Assembly: GCA_023664365.1 (NCBI GenBank)
Contig: JAMPFR010000028.1
Coordinates: 1-39,539 of the forward strand
DNA length: 39,539 nt
Source: Acetatifactor muris
GTDB lineage: Bacteria > Bacillota > Clostridia > Lachnospirales > Lachnospiraceae
Reading direction: 5' to 3'
Shown here in pieces: positions 1 to 9,329 of the stretch (position 1 is its first letter; every line of letters begins with the position of its first letter). The notes beneath the pieces were generated by a model. The model saw only the letters and a program-made list of their open reading frames with translations, was not told where the DNA came from and made no database searches. The translations under genes were made by a program, and so were the position numbers.

Positions 1-75
1 AGTATTGTTGCGGGAGCAGTATAAGATAATGCAACAAACTTAGGAAAGAACCAATCAGTCCTTGACAAGTTGCAA

Positions 76-144
76 CCGGAGAAGCCGGGCTGTAGGAATA
101 TTTCCGCTGCCGGAGAAGCCGGGCTGCTAGGAACATTTCCGCTG
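76..144. repeat. Two-copy tandem repeat, about 34-35 bp per unit
   Basis: Two adjacent near-identical units (76-109 and 110-144) share CCGGAGAAGCCGGGCTG followed by TAGGAA, a variable base, and ATTTCCGCTG. They differ by one inserted base and one substitution. They lie just upstream of the GH18 gene, and a TTGACA at 62-67 lies just before them with no convincing -10 box at normal spacing. The rest of 1-75 shows nothing I can assign. Function unknown; a local duplication is the simplest reading. Confidence 0.8.
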
Positions 145-189
145 CCGCCTGCGTATGATAAGCGCAGAGAGGAAAATGCAGGAGGCTCT

Positions 190-1344
190 ATGGAAATTTA
201 TGTGGTAAAATCCGGTGATACAATAGACAGTATTGCAGCGCAGCTGGGAGCAGAGACAGAGCAGCTGATTTATGACAATCAATTGGTATATCCCTATGAG
301 CTTGCCGTGGGGCAGGCTCTTTTTGTTGCAGGGGACAGGCAGGATGCCCGACAGGATACTGCCCGTTCCGTTTCTGTCAGCGGTTACGCCTATCCCTTTA
401 TCAGTCCCTGGGTGCTGGACCAGACCCTGCCTTTTTTGTCGGAGCTGCCTGTTTTTTCTTATGGATTTACCGGGGAAGGAGAGCTTTTGCCCCCTGCTTA
501 CGGGGATGATTCCTGGATGATTACCCGGGCGCTGGATGCCGGCGTCCGTCCCATACTGACGTTGACGCCCTTCGGGCCGGAGGGAAACTTTAACAACCGG
601 CTGATTCATTCCGTGGTGAACAATGAAGAATACAGAGCGAACCTGATCGGGAATCTTCTTGCGGTCATGGCGGATAAAGGCTATCAGGGCGTTGATATTG
701 ATTTTGAGTATATTCTTGCAGAGGACAGAGACGCTTTCACGGACTTTGTCCGGGAGGTGGCGGAAACCATGCGGGAAAACGGGTATCATACTTCTGTGGC
801 GCTGGCACCGAAGACGTCCACGGAACAGAGGGGACTGCTTTATGAGGGGAAGGATTACCGGGCTATCGGGGAAGCGGCGGATCATGTGCTGCTGATGACT
901 TACGAGTGGGGCTATACCTATGGGCCGCCTATGGCGGTGGCGCCCCTAAACCAGGTGCGCAGAGTGGTGGAGTATGCCCTGACCCAGATCCCGGCGGAGA
1001 AGATTGACTTAGGGATACCCAATTACGGCTATGACTGGCCTCTGCCCTATGTGCGCGGGACCACGGAGGCCGTTACCGTGAACAATATTCAGGCGGTGCG
1101 CATTGCGGTGGCAAACGGGGCGGAAATCCGCTTTGACGAGGTGGCGGAAAGCCCATATTTTACCTATTCGGGTGAGGAAGCAGAGCATGAGGTGTGGTTT
1201 GAGGATGTAAGAAGCCTGCTGGCAAAGTTCGACCTGCTGCGGGAGTACGGGCTCAGGGGCTGCGGTTACTGGCAGATTATGCAGTGGTTTCGGGCAAACT
1301 GGCTGCTGCTGCAGGAGCAGTTCCATATTTTAAAATTAACTTAA
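190..1344 (+). CDS. LysM + GH18 spore-cortex-type N-acetylglucosaminidase (SleL/YaaH-like)
   Basis: Predicted to hydrolyse peptidoglycan, probably spore cortex, as SleL/YaaH proteins do during germination. The start at 190 is chosen because AGGAGG lies at 180-185; the frame opens further upstream but only through the tandem repeat. The 384-residue product begins with one LysM wall-binding domain (about residues 1-47), then a GH18 barrel to the end. The GH18 signature GVDIDFE places the proton donor at about E173. There is no signal peptide, which fits family members made in the mother cell and deposited on the spore. Bacillus SleL usually has two LysM repeats, so this is a shorter form. Family assignment is firm; spore role is inferred from the family. 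Confidence 0.88.
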   Translation: MEIYVVKSGDTIDSIAAQLGAETEQLIYDNQLVYPYELAVGQALFVAGDRQDARQDTARSVSVSGYAYPFISPWVLDQTLPFLSELPVFSYGFTGEGELLPPAYGDDSWMITRALDAGVRPILTLTPFGPEGNFNNRLIHSVVNNEEYRANLIGNLLAVMADKGYQGVDIDFEYILAEDRDAFTDFVREVAETMRENGYHTSVALAPKTSTEQRGLLYEGKDYRAIGEAADHVLLMTYEWGYTYGPPMAVAPLNQVRRVVEYALTQIPAEKIDLGIPNYGYDWPLPYVRGTTEAVTVNNIQAVRIAVANGAEIRFDEVAESPYFTYSGEEAEHEVWFEDVRSLLAKFDLLREYGLRGCGYWQIMQWFRANWLLLQEQFHILKLT

Positions 1345-1421
1345 AGAATTTCTTTCGGAGTACAGGCATCTGTGGTACAATAGATAACGGGGATTTTGAG
1401 TCCTTTGGAGGAACTGTGAAA

Positions 1422-3725
1422 ATGAGAAAAAAATTGCTTTGCTGTATCCTGGTCGCAGCATTGGGTTTTCAATGCTGCAGCTGTGGGAAATCAAATACGG
1501 AAACAGTCGGGGATGGCGGCGGGACGGGAGAGGAAAATCAGGAATCCTCCGAGAAGAACGATATACCGGCGGGAAATACTGATTTCGCAGGGGAAGATTT
1601 ATTCCTCTCTCTGGAGGACATGCCCTGGCGGGATAATTCACTGGACGCCTATGCGGCGGTTATAAATATGCCCCTGCAGTACACAAAACAGGAGGGCACC
1701 ATAGACGGCGGCATCAGCGCATACATTTTGGGAGATACCCGGGCGTCTGTTTTTAAAAAGCATCTCTTTGAAGAACCGTCAGAATGCTGGGATGAGATTA
1801 AAACCGTTACGGCGCAGGATACGGAAACCTCTTTTCATCTGGACTTTAAGGAAGGCCAGCTTAATCAGGCATGGATGGCAGGAGGCATTGCGGGAAGCGA
1901 CCATTATATAATGATGGGGGAAGTCGAGAGAGATGACGCCCGGGGATATTTATATCCCTTTTATGAGACAGACGAGAATATGCAGATTGTAAACACCTTT
2001 TATGCGGACTGCCTTGCCGGAGATGATTTTGTAACGCCGAGTCAGCTTCAGGCGGATGCAGAGGGGAACCTTCACATGATTATCAACCGGTATTCCGGCG
2101 ATATATCCACATACCATTATTATATCGCGGCGCCGGACGGTACATTATTGGCGGAGGTCGGTCCTCGGGAGGGTTTTACGCCGGAAGAGAGGCCGGAGCT
2201 TTTTCTCCTGTATGACGGCAGGGTGGGGATGCGGCTTGGGGAAGAACTGAAATGTGCGGACATTGAGACCGGAGACACGGAGGTTCTGGTGAATATAAAA
2301 TCCGGCTGGCGCTCCTGCGCACTCCAAGATGAAAAGACGCTTGTCTATGCCGATACCGTCGGAGTGTATCGCAGCGGTCTGTCAGGGGAAAATCCCGAGC
2401 TTCTGTACACCTGGAGCAATCATGGCGTCTTTGCTTCTAAAATAGAGGCCATGCAGGTTACGGGAAACGGAAGCATCAGCTTGATTTATACGGATTATAA
2501 AGGGGCGAATTATTTAAGGCTGGAGCCTGTCACCGAGGAGGTAGAGATACGGGATATTACCTTTGCGGTATCCTCTTCCCAGAAGTATCAGTCCGCGGTG
2601 GCGGCGTTTAACAAAAAATATCCGGCATACCGCATCCGGTTAAAGACATACAGCCTGAATGACACCAATCTGCAGACGGAACTGATTGCAGGAAAGGGGC
2701 CGGTACTGGTGGATACGGCGCTGGTAAACTTTGAGAATAATGCAGAGTGGTGGGAACCTCTGGATGAGGTATTCCGGCAGATGAAGCTGGATGAAGAACT
2801 GATACCCAAGGTGCTGGATACAGGGAAAATCGACGGTACCTTATATGGCGTTGTCACAGACTTTCATATAAATACGGTGGTAACTTTTGCGGAGGAGCCT
2901 GAGGAATGGGATTATGATACCTTTCTGGATTGTTTTGACGAGAATGATATCTCTTCCATGAAATCTGTTTTTCTTCCCTTCAGCGGAAGTGACGGTTACT
3001 CCTTTATTGCAGCCTTTTTTTATCATACCCTGAAGGAAAAATATCTGTTTGATGCGGAACACTGCACAACCCGCTTTGACAGCGAGGAGTTCCGCAAGAT
3101 ACTGAGGCTTGCAGAATATTTTATGGACAGAGATCATCAGGCGGACAGTGAGGATTTCCGGCAGGGCGCGTCGCTGTGTGCCGCGGTATCCGTATATAAA
3201 CCGGAGGATATGGCCTGTCTCCGTATCTGGGGCGGAAATAAGCTTAAGTTTATCGGTTATCCCTCAGAGGATGGCTCCGTACATTATATAGAGGGCAGTA
3301 GTCCTATAACCGTCCGCGCCAATGCAACGGTGGAGGAGAAGCAGCTTGCCCACAGCTTTATCCGGTTCCTTCTCTCCTATGAGGCGCAGATGGAATCGGT
3401 GCTGGACGTGACTAATTTCGATTATGCAATGAGCGCGCGTAAGGATGTACTGGAAGAACAGATAAATCGTATGGATGAATATACATACACGACGCTCAGC
3501 GGCTTTCCGCAGTTTGAACTGGGAAAACAGGTGAATCGGGAGCTTGACGGAGCTGCTTTGTACGAACTGTTGGAGAAGACGGAGCCGAAGCATTATATGC
3601 CGAGGGAGCTTGTATGGATATTTGCGGAGGAGCTGGATGCGTATCTGTCCGGAAACCTGACGGAGGATATGCTGATTGAACACTTGGAAAACCGGGTGGG
3701 GCTGTACCTTTCGGAGCAGAAGTAG
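1422..3725 (+). CDS. Orphan lipoprotein with propeller-like N-terminal region and family 1 solute-binding domain
   Basis: A 767-residue exported protein. The start at 1422 has GGAGG at 1407-1411 and gives a typical signal peptide (MRKKLL, then a hydrophobic stretch) ending in a Cys-rich segment (QCCSC) that acts as a loose lipobox; upstream codons are likely untranslated. After an acidic, low-complexity linker, roughly residues 60-370 look like repeated beta strands of a propeller. From about 375 to the end it resembles an extracellular solute-binding protein of ABC sugar importers ([20 protein letters not shown], then LYGV near the hinge). No permease or ATPase gene is adjacent, so it may sense or bind a ligand for a distant transporter. 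A possible -10 box (TACAAT, 1376-1381) precedes it, with a poor -35. Ligand unknown. Confidence 0.75.
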   Translation: MRKKLLCCILVAALGFQCCSCGKSNTETVGDGGGTGEENQESSEKNDIPAGNTDFAGEDLFLSLEDMPWRDNSLDAYAAVINMPLQYTKQEGTIDGGISAYILGDTRASVFKKHLFEEPSECWDEIKTVTAQDTETSFHLDFKEGQLNQAWMAGGIAGSDHYIMMGEVERDDARGYLYPFYETDENMQIVNTFYADCLAGDDFVTPSQLQADAEGNLHMIINRYSGDISTYHYYIAAPDGTLLAEVGPREGFTPEERPELFLLYDGRVGMRLGEELKCADIETGDTEVLVNIKSGWRSCALQDEKTLVYADTVGVYRSGLSGENPELLYTWSNHGVFASKIEAMQVTGNGSISLIYTDYKGANYLRLEPVTEEVEIRDITFAVSSSQKYQSAVAAFNKKYPAYRIRLKTYSLNDTNLQTELIAGKGPVLVDTALVNFENNAEWWEPLDEVFRQMKLDEELIPKVLDTGKIDGTLYGVVTDFHINTVVTFAEEPEEWDYDTFLDCFDENDISSMKSVFLPFSGSDGYSFIAAFFYHTLKEKYLFDAEHCTTRFDSEEFRKILRLAEYFMDRDHQADSEDFRQGASLCAAVSVYKPEDMACLRIWGGNKLKFIGYPSEDGSVHYIEGSSPITVRANATVEEKQLAHSFIRFLLSYEAQMESVLDVTNFDYAMSARKDVLEEQINRMDEYTYTTLSGFPQFELGKQVNRELDGAALYELLEKTEPKHYMPRELVWIFAEELDAYLSGNLTEDMLIEHLENRVGLYLSEQK

Positions 3726-3747
3726 AGAAAAGGGGAGGAGCGGCGCT

Positions 3748-5061
3748 ATGAGAATGTATGACATCATTATGAAAAAGAGGAACGGGGGAGAACTGACCCC
3801 GGAGGAGATTCATTTCTTTGTGGATGGCTACACCGAGGGAACCATTCCGGATTATCAGGTATCGGCGCTGATGATGGCTATTTATTTTCAGAAGATGACG
3901 GATGCGGAGACCTGCGAGCTTACCATGGCAATGGCCCACAGCGGGGAAATGCTGGACTTGTCCGCCATACAGGGCGTCAAGGTTGACAAGCACAGCACCG
4001 GAGGCGTGGGGGACAAGACTTCTCTGGCATTGACGCCCATGGTGGCGGCCTGCGGAATTCCGGTGGCAAAGATGAGCGGAAGAGGACTCGGGCACACCGG
4101 CGGCACCATTGACAAGCTGGAGAGCTTTCCCGGTTTTACCACCGCCCTGACCGCAGAACAGTTTATTCATAACGTAAACAGCATCGGCATTGCACTGATG
4201 GGGCAGACTTACAATCTTGCACCGGCGGACAGGAAGCTGTATGCCCTGCGGGATGTGACGGCCACTGTGGACAATATGTCTCTGATTGCCAGTTCTATTA
4301 TGAGCAAGAAGCTGGCGGCGGGAGCGGACGCCATTGTGCTGGACGTGAAGACCGGCAGCGGCGCCTTTATGAAAAGAGAAGAGGATGCAAAAGCCCTTGC
4401 GGAGGAAATGGTAAAAATCGGAAAGGGTGCAGGCAGGAAGACCATTGCCGTCATCTCTGACATGGATCAGCCCCTGGGCTTTGCCGTGGGGAATGCCCTG
4501 GAGGTGAGGGAGGCCATTGACACCCTGAACGGCCGGGGGCCTGACGACTTTCTGGAGCTTTGCCTGACATTGGGCAGCCGGATGCTGACGGCAGGCGGGA
4601 AAGCAAAGGACACAGACACCGCGCGGCACATGCTGGAGCAGGTGATTGCGGACGGAAGTGCGCTGAAGAAAATGGCGGAGTTTGTAGAAGCGCAGGGAGG
4701 TGACAGTAGTGTCGTTTATTGCCCTGACAAGCTTCCCACAGCATCCATACAGAAAAATGTGATTTCTCCTGCTGACGGTTATGTCAGTCGGCTTATCTGT
4801 GATGAGGTGGGGATTTGCTCCCTGATCCTGGGAGGCGGACGGGAGACCAAGGAGAGCAAAATAGACCTTTCCGTGGGGTTGGTTCTCTGCAAAAAGGCAG
4901 GAGATGCGGTGAGGGCCGGAGAACCTCTTGCGGTGCTTCATGCCAATGACGGGGCAAAGGCGGCGGAGGCGGAGCGGAGATTTCTGGCGGCTTGTACCAT
5001 AGCTGAGAACCCGCCGGAAAGACGGCCTCTTATTCGGGGAATTATCGGCGAAGGCTGTTGA
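3748..5061 (+). CDS. pdp: Pyrimidine-nucleoside phosphorylase
   Basis: Cytosolic enzyme of nucleoside salvage that splits uridine, thymidine or deoxyuridine with phosphate into base and (deoxy)ribose-1-phosphate. The 437-residue length is normal for the thymidine/pyrimidine phosphorylase family. The phosphate-binding signature [13 protein letters not shown] is intact near residue 80, followed by [11 protein letters not shown], and the C-terminal alpha/beta domain is complete. The start at 3748 follows AGGGGAGG and lies 22 bp after the lipoprotein gene. No other nucleoside gene (deoC, cdd, transporter) is in the window. A GC-rich hairpin follows the stop (about 5081-5103) but lacks a T run. 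Family assignment is firm; pyrimidine breadth versus thymidine-only is inferred from the usual Firmicute enzyme. Confidence 0.93.
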   Translation: MRMYDIIMKKRNGGELTPEEIHFFVDGYTEGTIPDYQVSALMMAIYFQKMTDAETCELTMAMAHSGEMLDLSAIQGVKVDKHSTGGVGDKTSLALTPMVAACGIPVAKMSGRGLGHTGGTIDKLESFPGFTTALTAEQFIHNVNSIGIALMGQTYNLAPADRKLYALRDVTATVDNMSLIASSIMSKKLAAGADAIVLDVKTGSGAFMKREEDAKALAEEMVKIGKGAGRKTIAVISDMDQPLGFAVGNALEVREAIDTLNGRGPDDFLELCLTLGSRMLTAGGKAKDTDTARHMLEQVIADGSALKKMAEFVEAQGGDSSVVYCPDKLPTASIQKNVISPADGYVSRLICDEVGICSLILGGGRETKESKIDLSVGLVLCKKAGDAVRAGEPLAVLHANDGAKAAEAERRFLAACTIAENPPERRPLIRGIIGEGC

Positions 5062-5140
5062 AACTGCCGTGCCGTTGTCTCTGCCGCCGTTTTGGGCGGC
5101 GGCAATCATAGTTTGAAGTCTCCGATAATATAATGGGAGT

Positions 5141-5431
5141 ATGAAGAAAAGAGACAGTAAACGCAACACCGATCAGAAAAAAGAAGCTTTGATAGAGTCT
5201 CTGAAGCTGCCCAGGGACATCTGCATGGGAGCCATGAAGGTCACCATGACGGGCAGCCGGGAGGCGTGGATTGAAAATTACAGAGGGATTTTGGAATATA
5301 CGGAGAATCAGATTCTGCTGCAGGGCAAGACCTGCCGGGTATGCTTTGAAGGGACCTGCCTTTCCATCGATTATTACACCAATGAGGATATGAAGATAAG
5401 CGGCTGCATTGCCTGCGTCAGGTATATATGA
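5141..5431 (+). CDS. yqfC: Sporulation protein YqfC (YabP/YqfC family)
   Basis: A 96-residue protein with the YabP/YqfC pattern: SLKLPRDI, then a beta-rich segment with WIENYRGILEYTENQI. In Bacillus the gene is transcribed in the mother cell under sigma-E; its biochemical role is unknown. It lies 9 bp before yqfD, the usual arrangement. The start is uncertain: the ATG at 5141 has GGGAG only one base away, while a TTG at 5189 would give a shorter N-terminus. A sigma-E-like element overlaps the upstream region (see findings), but would place the transcript start almost on the ATG. Confidence 0.85.
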   Translation: MKKRDSKRNTDQKKEALIESLKLPRDICMGAMKVTMTGSREAWIENYRGILEYTENQILLQGKTCRVCFEGTCLSIDYYTNEDMKISGCIACVRYI

Positions 5432-5440
5432 GGTGTAAGT

Positions 5441-6664
5441 ATGATAGAGTTTTTAAAATATATCAGGGGCTATCTGCGCATCCGTGTCAGCGGGTTCTCG
5501 CCGGAGCGCTTTATGAATCTGTGCAGCAACAAGGGCATCCTTCTCTGGAAAATTGTCAGGGAAGGGGACGTCTATTATATGAATATCAACCTGAAGGGGT
5601 TTCGGGCGCTTCGCCCCATTGTCAGAAAGACAGGAACCAGGGTGGCCATATTGGAAAGATATGGGCTGCCCTTTTTTCTGCCCAAGCTGTTGAAGCGAAA
5701 GGTTTTTGTGGGGGGACTGCTGTTAGCCGTGGCCTTCTGGATGTGGTCCTCCCTGTTTATATGGGATATTGAACTGTCGGGCAATTATCAGATTACAGAC
5801 GACATGTTTCAAAGCTTTTTGAAAGAAAATGAAGTGATTGTGGGCATGAAGAAGGGGGAGCTTGACATTGAGAGCCTGGAAAAGGAAATCCGCCGGAGCT
5901 TTCCGGAGGTGACATGGGCGTCCGCCAGACTGTCCGGTACAAAGCTGCTGATTGACATTAAGGAGAACGACGCGCCCATCATTACGGAGCAGGAGAAAAC
6001 CGAAGCCGGGAGCAATCTTGTCTCCTCCTGCGGGGGGACGGTGGTATCCATTATCGTGAGGAGCGGTGTGCCTATGGTAAACGCGGGTGACACCATCGAG
6101 GCGGGAGCGGTACTTGTGGAGGGGCGGGTGCCTGTGTACAATGATGACGCCACGGTAAGGGAGTACATTTATGTGGATGCGGACGCGGATATTATTCTGG
6201 AGCATACCAGGGAGTTTTCCGACAGGCTGCCTCTGGATTACATAAAAAAGGAATACACCGGCAGGGAGAAGGATACCCGGTATCTGAGGCTGGGAGACAA
6301 TCAGCTGAAGCTGCCACAGGATCGCCCCTTTTTAATCTATGACAGCGTGATTCGGGAGAGCAGGCCGCTTATTTTTGAGAAGCTTTCCATACCGGTTTAC
6401 ATGGGCTCCTGCACTTATAGGGAATATATGAACGTGGAATATAAATACTCCCGGGAGGAGGCGGAGGAGCAGCTTGGCGAAAAATTAATTACATTTCTTA
6501 CAAGTTTAGAGGAAAAAGGGGTACAAATTATTGAAAAAGATGTTAAAATAGATATAAGCGACAATTTCTGGGTTCTTTCCGGGCTGTTTCTGGTGCGGGA
6601 GCCGGTGGGGGACAGTGTTGCCGTTGAAAAAATAATAATCGGGGAAACAGAAGCGGATGAGTGA
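5441..6664 (+). CDS. yqfD: Sporulation protein YqfD
   Basis: A 407-residue membrane-anchored protein of the YqfD family, conserved in spore formers and sigma-E controlled in Bacillus. The N-terminal domain (about residues 1-85) is cytosolic, one hydrophobic segment follows near residues 88-108 (GGLLLAVAFWMWSSLFIW), and the rest is predicted outside the membrane, with a POTRA-like beta stretch (WDIELSGNYQITDD). Molecular function is not established. AGGTG upstream serves as ribosome site. Its stop overlaps the phoH start by 8 bp, so translation is probably coupled. Confidence 0.88.
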   Translation: MIEFLKYIRGYLRIRVSGFSPERFMNLCSNKGILLWKIVREGDVYYMNINLKGFRALRPIVRKTGTRVAILERYGLPFFLPKLLKRKVFVGGLLLAVAFWMWSSLFIWDIELSGNYQITDDMFQSFLKENEVIVGMKKGELDIESLEKEIRRSFPEVTWASARLSGTKLLIDIKENDAPIITEQEKTEAGSNLVSSCGGTVVSIIVRSGVPMVNAGDTIEAGAVLVEGRVPVYNDDATVREYIYVDADADIILEHTREFSDRLPLDYIKKEYTGREKDTRYLRLGDNQLKLPQDRPFLIYDSVIRESRPLIFEKLSIPVYMGSCTYREYMNVEYKYSREEAEEQLGEKLITFLTSLEEKGVQIIEKDVKIDISDNFWVLSGLFLVREPVGDSVAVEKIIIGETEADE

Positions 6665-7655
6665 GTGTTCTATCAGGCTTGACATGCCGGCGGAACATAT
6701 GCGGAAGATATTCGGTATGCAGGATGCATATGTGAAAAAGCTGGAACGTGACTTCGGAGTTTCAATTGTTGACAGAAACGGCGGAGTGACGATTACCGGA
6801 GGGGAAGATATGGTGAAAAGAGCCGCAGGAGTGCTGCAGCAGCTGGCCATTCTTTCCGGCAGGGGAAACGAAATAGAGGAGCAGAGCGTAGATTACGCCA
6901 TTACGTTGGGTATGGAAGAAAAGGAAAATGTGATTACGGAGATTGATTCCGACTGTATCTGCCACACGGTAAACGGGAAACCGGTTAAGCCGAAGACCCT
7001 GGGGCAGAAGGCATATGTGGACGCCATTCGGAAAAATATGATAGTGTTCGGGCTGGGGCCGGCGGGGACGGGAAAGACATACCTTGCCATGGCTATGGCG
7101 ATTACGGCCTTTAAGAACGATGAGGTGGGCAGGATTATTCTGACAAGGCCGGCTATAGAGGCAGGAGAAAAGCTGGGATTTCTGCCGGGAGATCTGCAGA
7201 GTAAGGTAGACCCTTACTTGAGGCCTCTCTATGACGCCCTGTACCAGATTATGGGGGCGGAGAGCTTTGCCAAAAACATGGAGAAAGGGCTGATTGAGGT
7301 GGCGCCCCTGGCCTACATGAGAGGCAGGACTCTGGATAATGCTTATATTATTCTGGACGAGGCCCAGAATACCACGCCTGCCCAGATGAAAATGTTTCTC
7401 ACCCGAATCGGTTTCGGCTCAAAGGTGGTTGTCACAGGCGACGCCTCCCAGAAGGATCTTGCCCCGGGTACAAAATCGGGGCTTGATGTGGCGGCAAGAG
7501 TGCTGGCAAAGATTGACGATATCGCATTCTGCAATCTGACCAGCCGGGATGTGGTGCGGCACCCGCTTGTACAGAAGATTGTAAAGGCATACGAAGATTA
7601 CGAGGTGAAGGAATTACAGCATGGCAGAAGCAGAGAAAAAAATGGAAGAAAATAA
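6657..7655 (+). CDS. phoH: PhoH-family ATPase
   Basis: Cytosolic P-loop protein of 332 residues. A KH-like N-terminal region (about 1-110) precedes the PhoH ATPase domain, with Walker A GPAGTGKT near residue 137 and Walker B IILDEAQN near residue 232. PhoH proteins are linked to RNA metabolism and are commonly encoded beside ybeY, as here. The gene overlaps yqfD by 8 bp and runs 35 bp into the next gene, an unusually long overlap for an operon. Family assignment is firm; the exact biochemical role of PhoH in bacteria remains poorly defined. Confidence 0.92.
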   Translation: MSECSIRLDMPAEHMRKIFGMQDAYVKKLERDFGVSIVDRNGGVTITGGEDMVKRAAGVLQQLAILSGRGNEIEEQSVDYAITLGMEEKENVITEIDSDCICHTVNGKPVKPKTLGQKAYVDAIRKNMIVFGLGPAGTGKTYLAMAMAITAFKNDEVGRIILTRPAIEAGEKLGFLPGDLQSKVDPYLRPLYDALYQIMGAESFAKNMEKGLIEVAPLAYMRGRTLDNAYIILDEAQNTTPAQMKMFLTRIGFGSKVVVTGDASQKDLAPGTKSGLDVAARVLAKIDDIAFCNLTSRDVVRHPLVQKIVKAYEDYEVKELQHGRSREKNGRK

Positions 7656-8820
7656 GAGAAAAGCCGGCTGGAAATTTTTCCTTGCCGAAGGGGCAATTAT
7701 CATAGCGGGAACCTTTGGAATGGGATTGTTTGGCAGAATCAGACAGCAGCCGGAGGACAGGCTGTTGGGAAACTGTGTCATGATGCTTCTGGTTCTGGCG
7801 GTTATCTGTTTTCATCTTCGCAGGGAGTATGTACACGGCGGTCTTGAGTATGACAACGGGGAGCATATTTTCCGCTTTTTCCTGTGTCTGGGAATCGGAC
7901 TTGCGGTGGCGTTTGCCTGCGGCTTTCTGCCGGTGGCGGGCTGGCCCTTTCTGCCGGTGTTTATCATGCTGGCCCTCTTCAGCAATATGAGCGTGGGACT
8001 TTTGTCTGCTGCGTCGCTGCTGCTGATTTCGGTTTTGCTGAGCGGCGGCGATGCAGGGGGCTTTGCGCTGTATTTTGTCAGCGGTGTTTTTGCGGTGACA
8101 TTGTTTCGGCATCTGGGAGAGGATTTCAAGATAGGAATTCCCTTATTTTTGTCCATGCTTTGCCTGCTTGTCTGCGAGACGGCAAACGTGGTGCTGGTGG
8201 CAAACGCAAGACCTGATTTTGAAAGCTTTGTGATTCCCGCGGCGAATATGATTGTCAGCGGCGTACTGCTCTTAGGCTGTCTGAAGATGTTTTCCTCCAT
8301 GGTGGTGTACCGCCACAGGGAGAAATATCTGGATATTATTGATTCGGAGAATCCCGTGATTGCCAGACTGCGTGAGCGTGACAGAAACGAATATATGCAC
8401 TGCGTCCATACCACTTATTTCTGCGAGCGTATCGGAAAGCGTCTCGGGCTGCAGGTGGAAGCGTTAAAAAGCGCGGGCTATTATTACCGCCTGGGGGGAG
8501 AGCTTACACAGATGCTGGAGGACGAGCAGTTCCCGCCCGATGCAAAGGAAATCCTGCTGGATTACAGGAACAGGCAGGGAGGCATGAAAAGAAAAGAAAC
8601 GGCGGTGCTGTATTGTGCGGATATGGTAGTGTCTTCGGTGAAGGCGGCGCTGGACGGCAAAGAACAGGGCCAGGTGAATTTTGACAGGCTGATAGATGAT
8701 ATTTTCAGTAAACTGTATCGGGATAAGATTTTTGACAAGTGCGATATATCTATGGGTGAGCTCCGCACAATGCAGCAGATATTTAAGGAGGAAAAGCTCT
8801 ATTATGACTTTTTACGTTGA
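7621..8820 (+). CDS. Degenerate PgpH/YqfF-like 7TM protein lacking the HD active site
   Basis: By position (between phoH and ybeY) and sequence this corresponds to YqfF/PgpH, the c-di-AMP phosphodiesterase. Canonical PgpH has about 700 residues: an extracellular 7TMR-HDED domain, seven helices and a cytosolic HD domain. This protein has 399. About seven hydrophobic segments occupy residues 17-225 with no room for the extracellular domain. The C-terminal 175 residues still align with the HD fold (YMHCVHTTYF for the usual TYHHS segment; LYCADMV for LAD), but the HDIGK motif reads RLGGE at residues 290-294, and the later HHGT reads RQGG. The metal ligands are therefore mostly gone, so hydrolysis is unlikely. 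AAGGA near 7607 supports the start at 7621; it overlaps ybeY by 17 bp. It may bind or sense without cleaving. Confidence 0.8.
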   Translation: MAEAEKKMEENKRKAGWKFFLAEGAIIIAGTFGMGLFGRIRQQPEDRLLGNCVMMLLVLAVICFHLRREYVHGGLEYDNGEHIFRFFLCLGIGLAVAFACGFLPVAGWPFLPVFIMLALFSNMSVGLLSAASLLLISVLLSGGDAGGFALYFVSGVFAVTLFRHLGEDFKIGIPLFLSMLCLLVCETANVVLVANARPDFESFVIPAANMIVSGVLLLGCLKMFSSMVVYRHREKYLDIIDSENPVIARLRERDRNEYMHCVHTTYFCERIGKRLGLQVEALKSAGYYYRLGGELTQMLEDEQFPPDAKEILLDYRNRQGGMKRKETAVLYCADMVVSSVKAALDGKEQGQVNFDRLIDDIFSKLYRDKIFDKCDISMGELRTMQQIFKEEKLYYDFLR

Positions 8821-9307
8821 AAACGAGACGGAAGAGATTTTTCCCTTTGATGTGCGGGAGACGGCTGAGGCAGTGTGTCGGGCGGTTCTGGAGGAGGAAA
8901 GGTGTCCCTATGAAGCCCGGGTAGAGTTGGTGATTACCGACAATGAAGGAATCCGTGAGATGAATCGTGAAAGCAGGGGGATTGACAGGGAGACGGATGT
9001 ACTGTCCTTTCCCAATGTGGACTTTGAGCGGGAAGGCTGCTTTAAGATTGAGAAGGACAGGGAAGCGGATTATTTTGACCCGGATACGGGGGAACTGATT
9101 CTGGGGGATATTATGATCTCCGCAGATAAGGTAAGACAGCAGGCGTTAGAATACGGGCACAGCCTGCGGAGGGAATTTGCGTTTCTGGTGGCCCACAGCA
9201 TGTTCCATCTGTGCGGATACGATCACATGGAGGAGCAGGCGGCAGAGGTGATGGAGAGAAAGCAGGAAGAGGTACTGGAACGTCTGGGAATCAGACGGGA
9301 AGTGTGA
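8804..9307 (+). CDS. ybeY: Endoribonuclease YbeY (rRNA maturation factor)
   Basis: A 167-residue zinc-dependent endoribonuclease involved in 16S rRNA maturation and ribosome quality control. The zinc motif HSMFHLCGYDH, three histidines in H-x3-H-x5-H spacing, is intact near the C-terminus, and the N-terminal part has the family pattern of TDNEGIREMNRESRGIDRETDVLSF in shortened view (NREYR/TDVLSFP-type region). The start at 8804 follows AAGGAGG at 8785-8791 and gives a normal length; the frame also opens further upstream, inside the preceding gene. The placement after phoH is typical for bacteria. Confidence 0.93.
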   Translation: MTFYVENETEEIFPFDVRETAEAVCRAVLEEERCPYEARVELVITDNEGIREMNRESRGIDRETDVLSFPNVDFEREGCFKIEKDREADYFDPDTGELILGDIMISADKVRQQALEYGHSLRREFAFLVAHSMFHLCGYDHMEEQAAEVMERKQEEVLERLGIRREV

Positions 9308-9329
9308 GGCTCAGGCAGAGGGACAAAAG

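Noticed and set aside
5081-5103. Hairpin after pdp as a terminator
   Set aside because: The GCCGCC/GGCGGC stem is strong, but no T run follows on the plus strand.
3496-5169. A 557-codon open frame on the minus strand opposite pdp
   Set aside because: It lies fully across well-supported plus-strand genes, has no ribosome site or recognisable domain, and its composition (Arg/His/Pro/Gln-rich) is typical of the opposite strand of a GC-rich gene.
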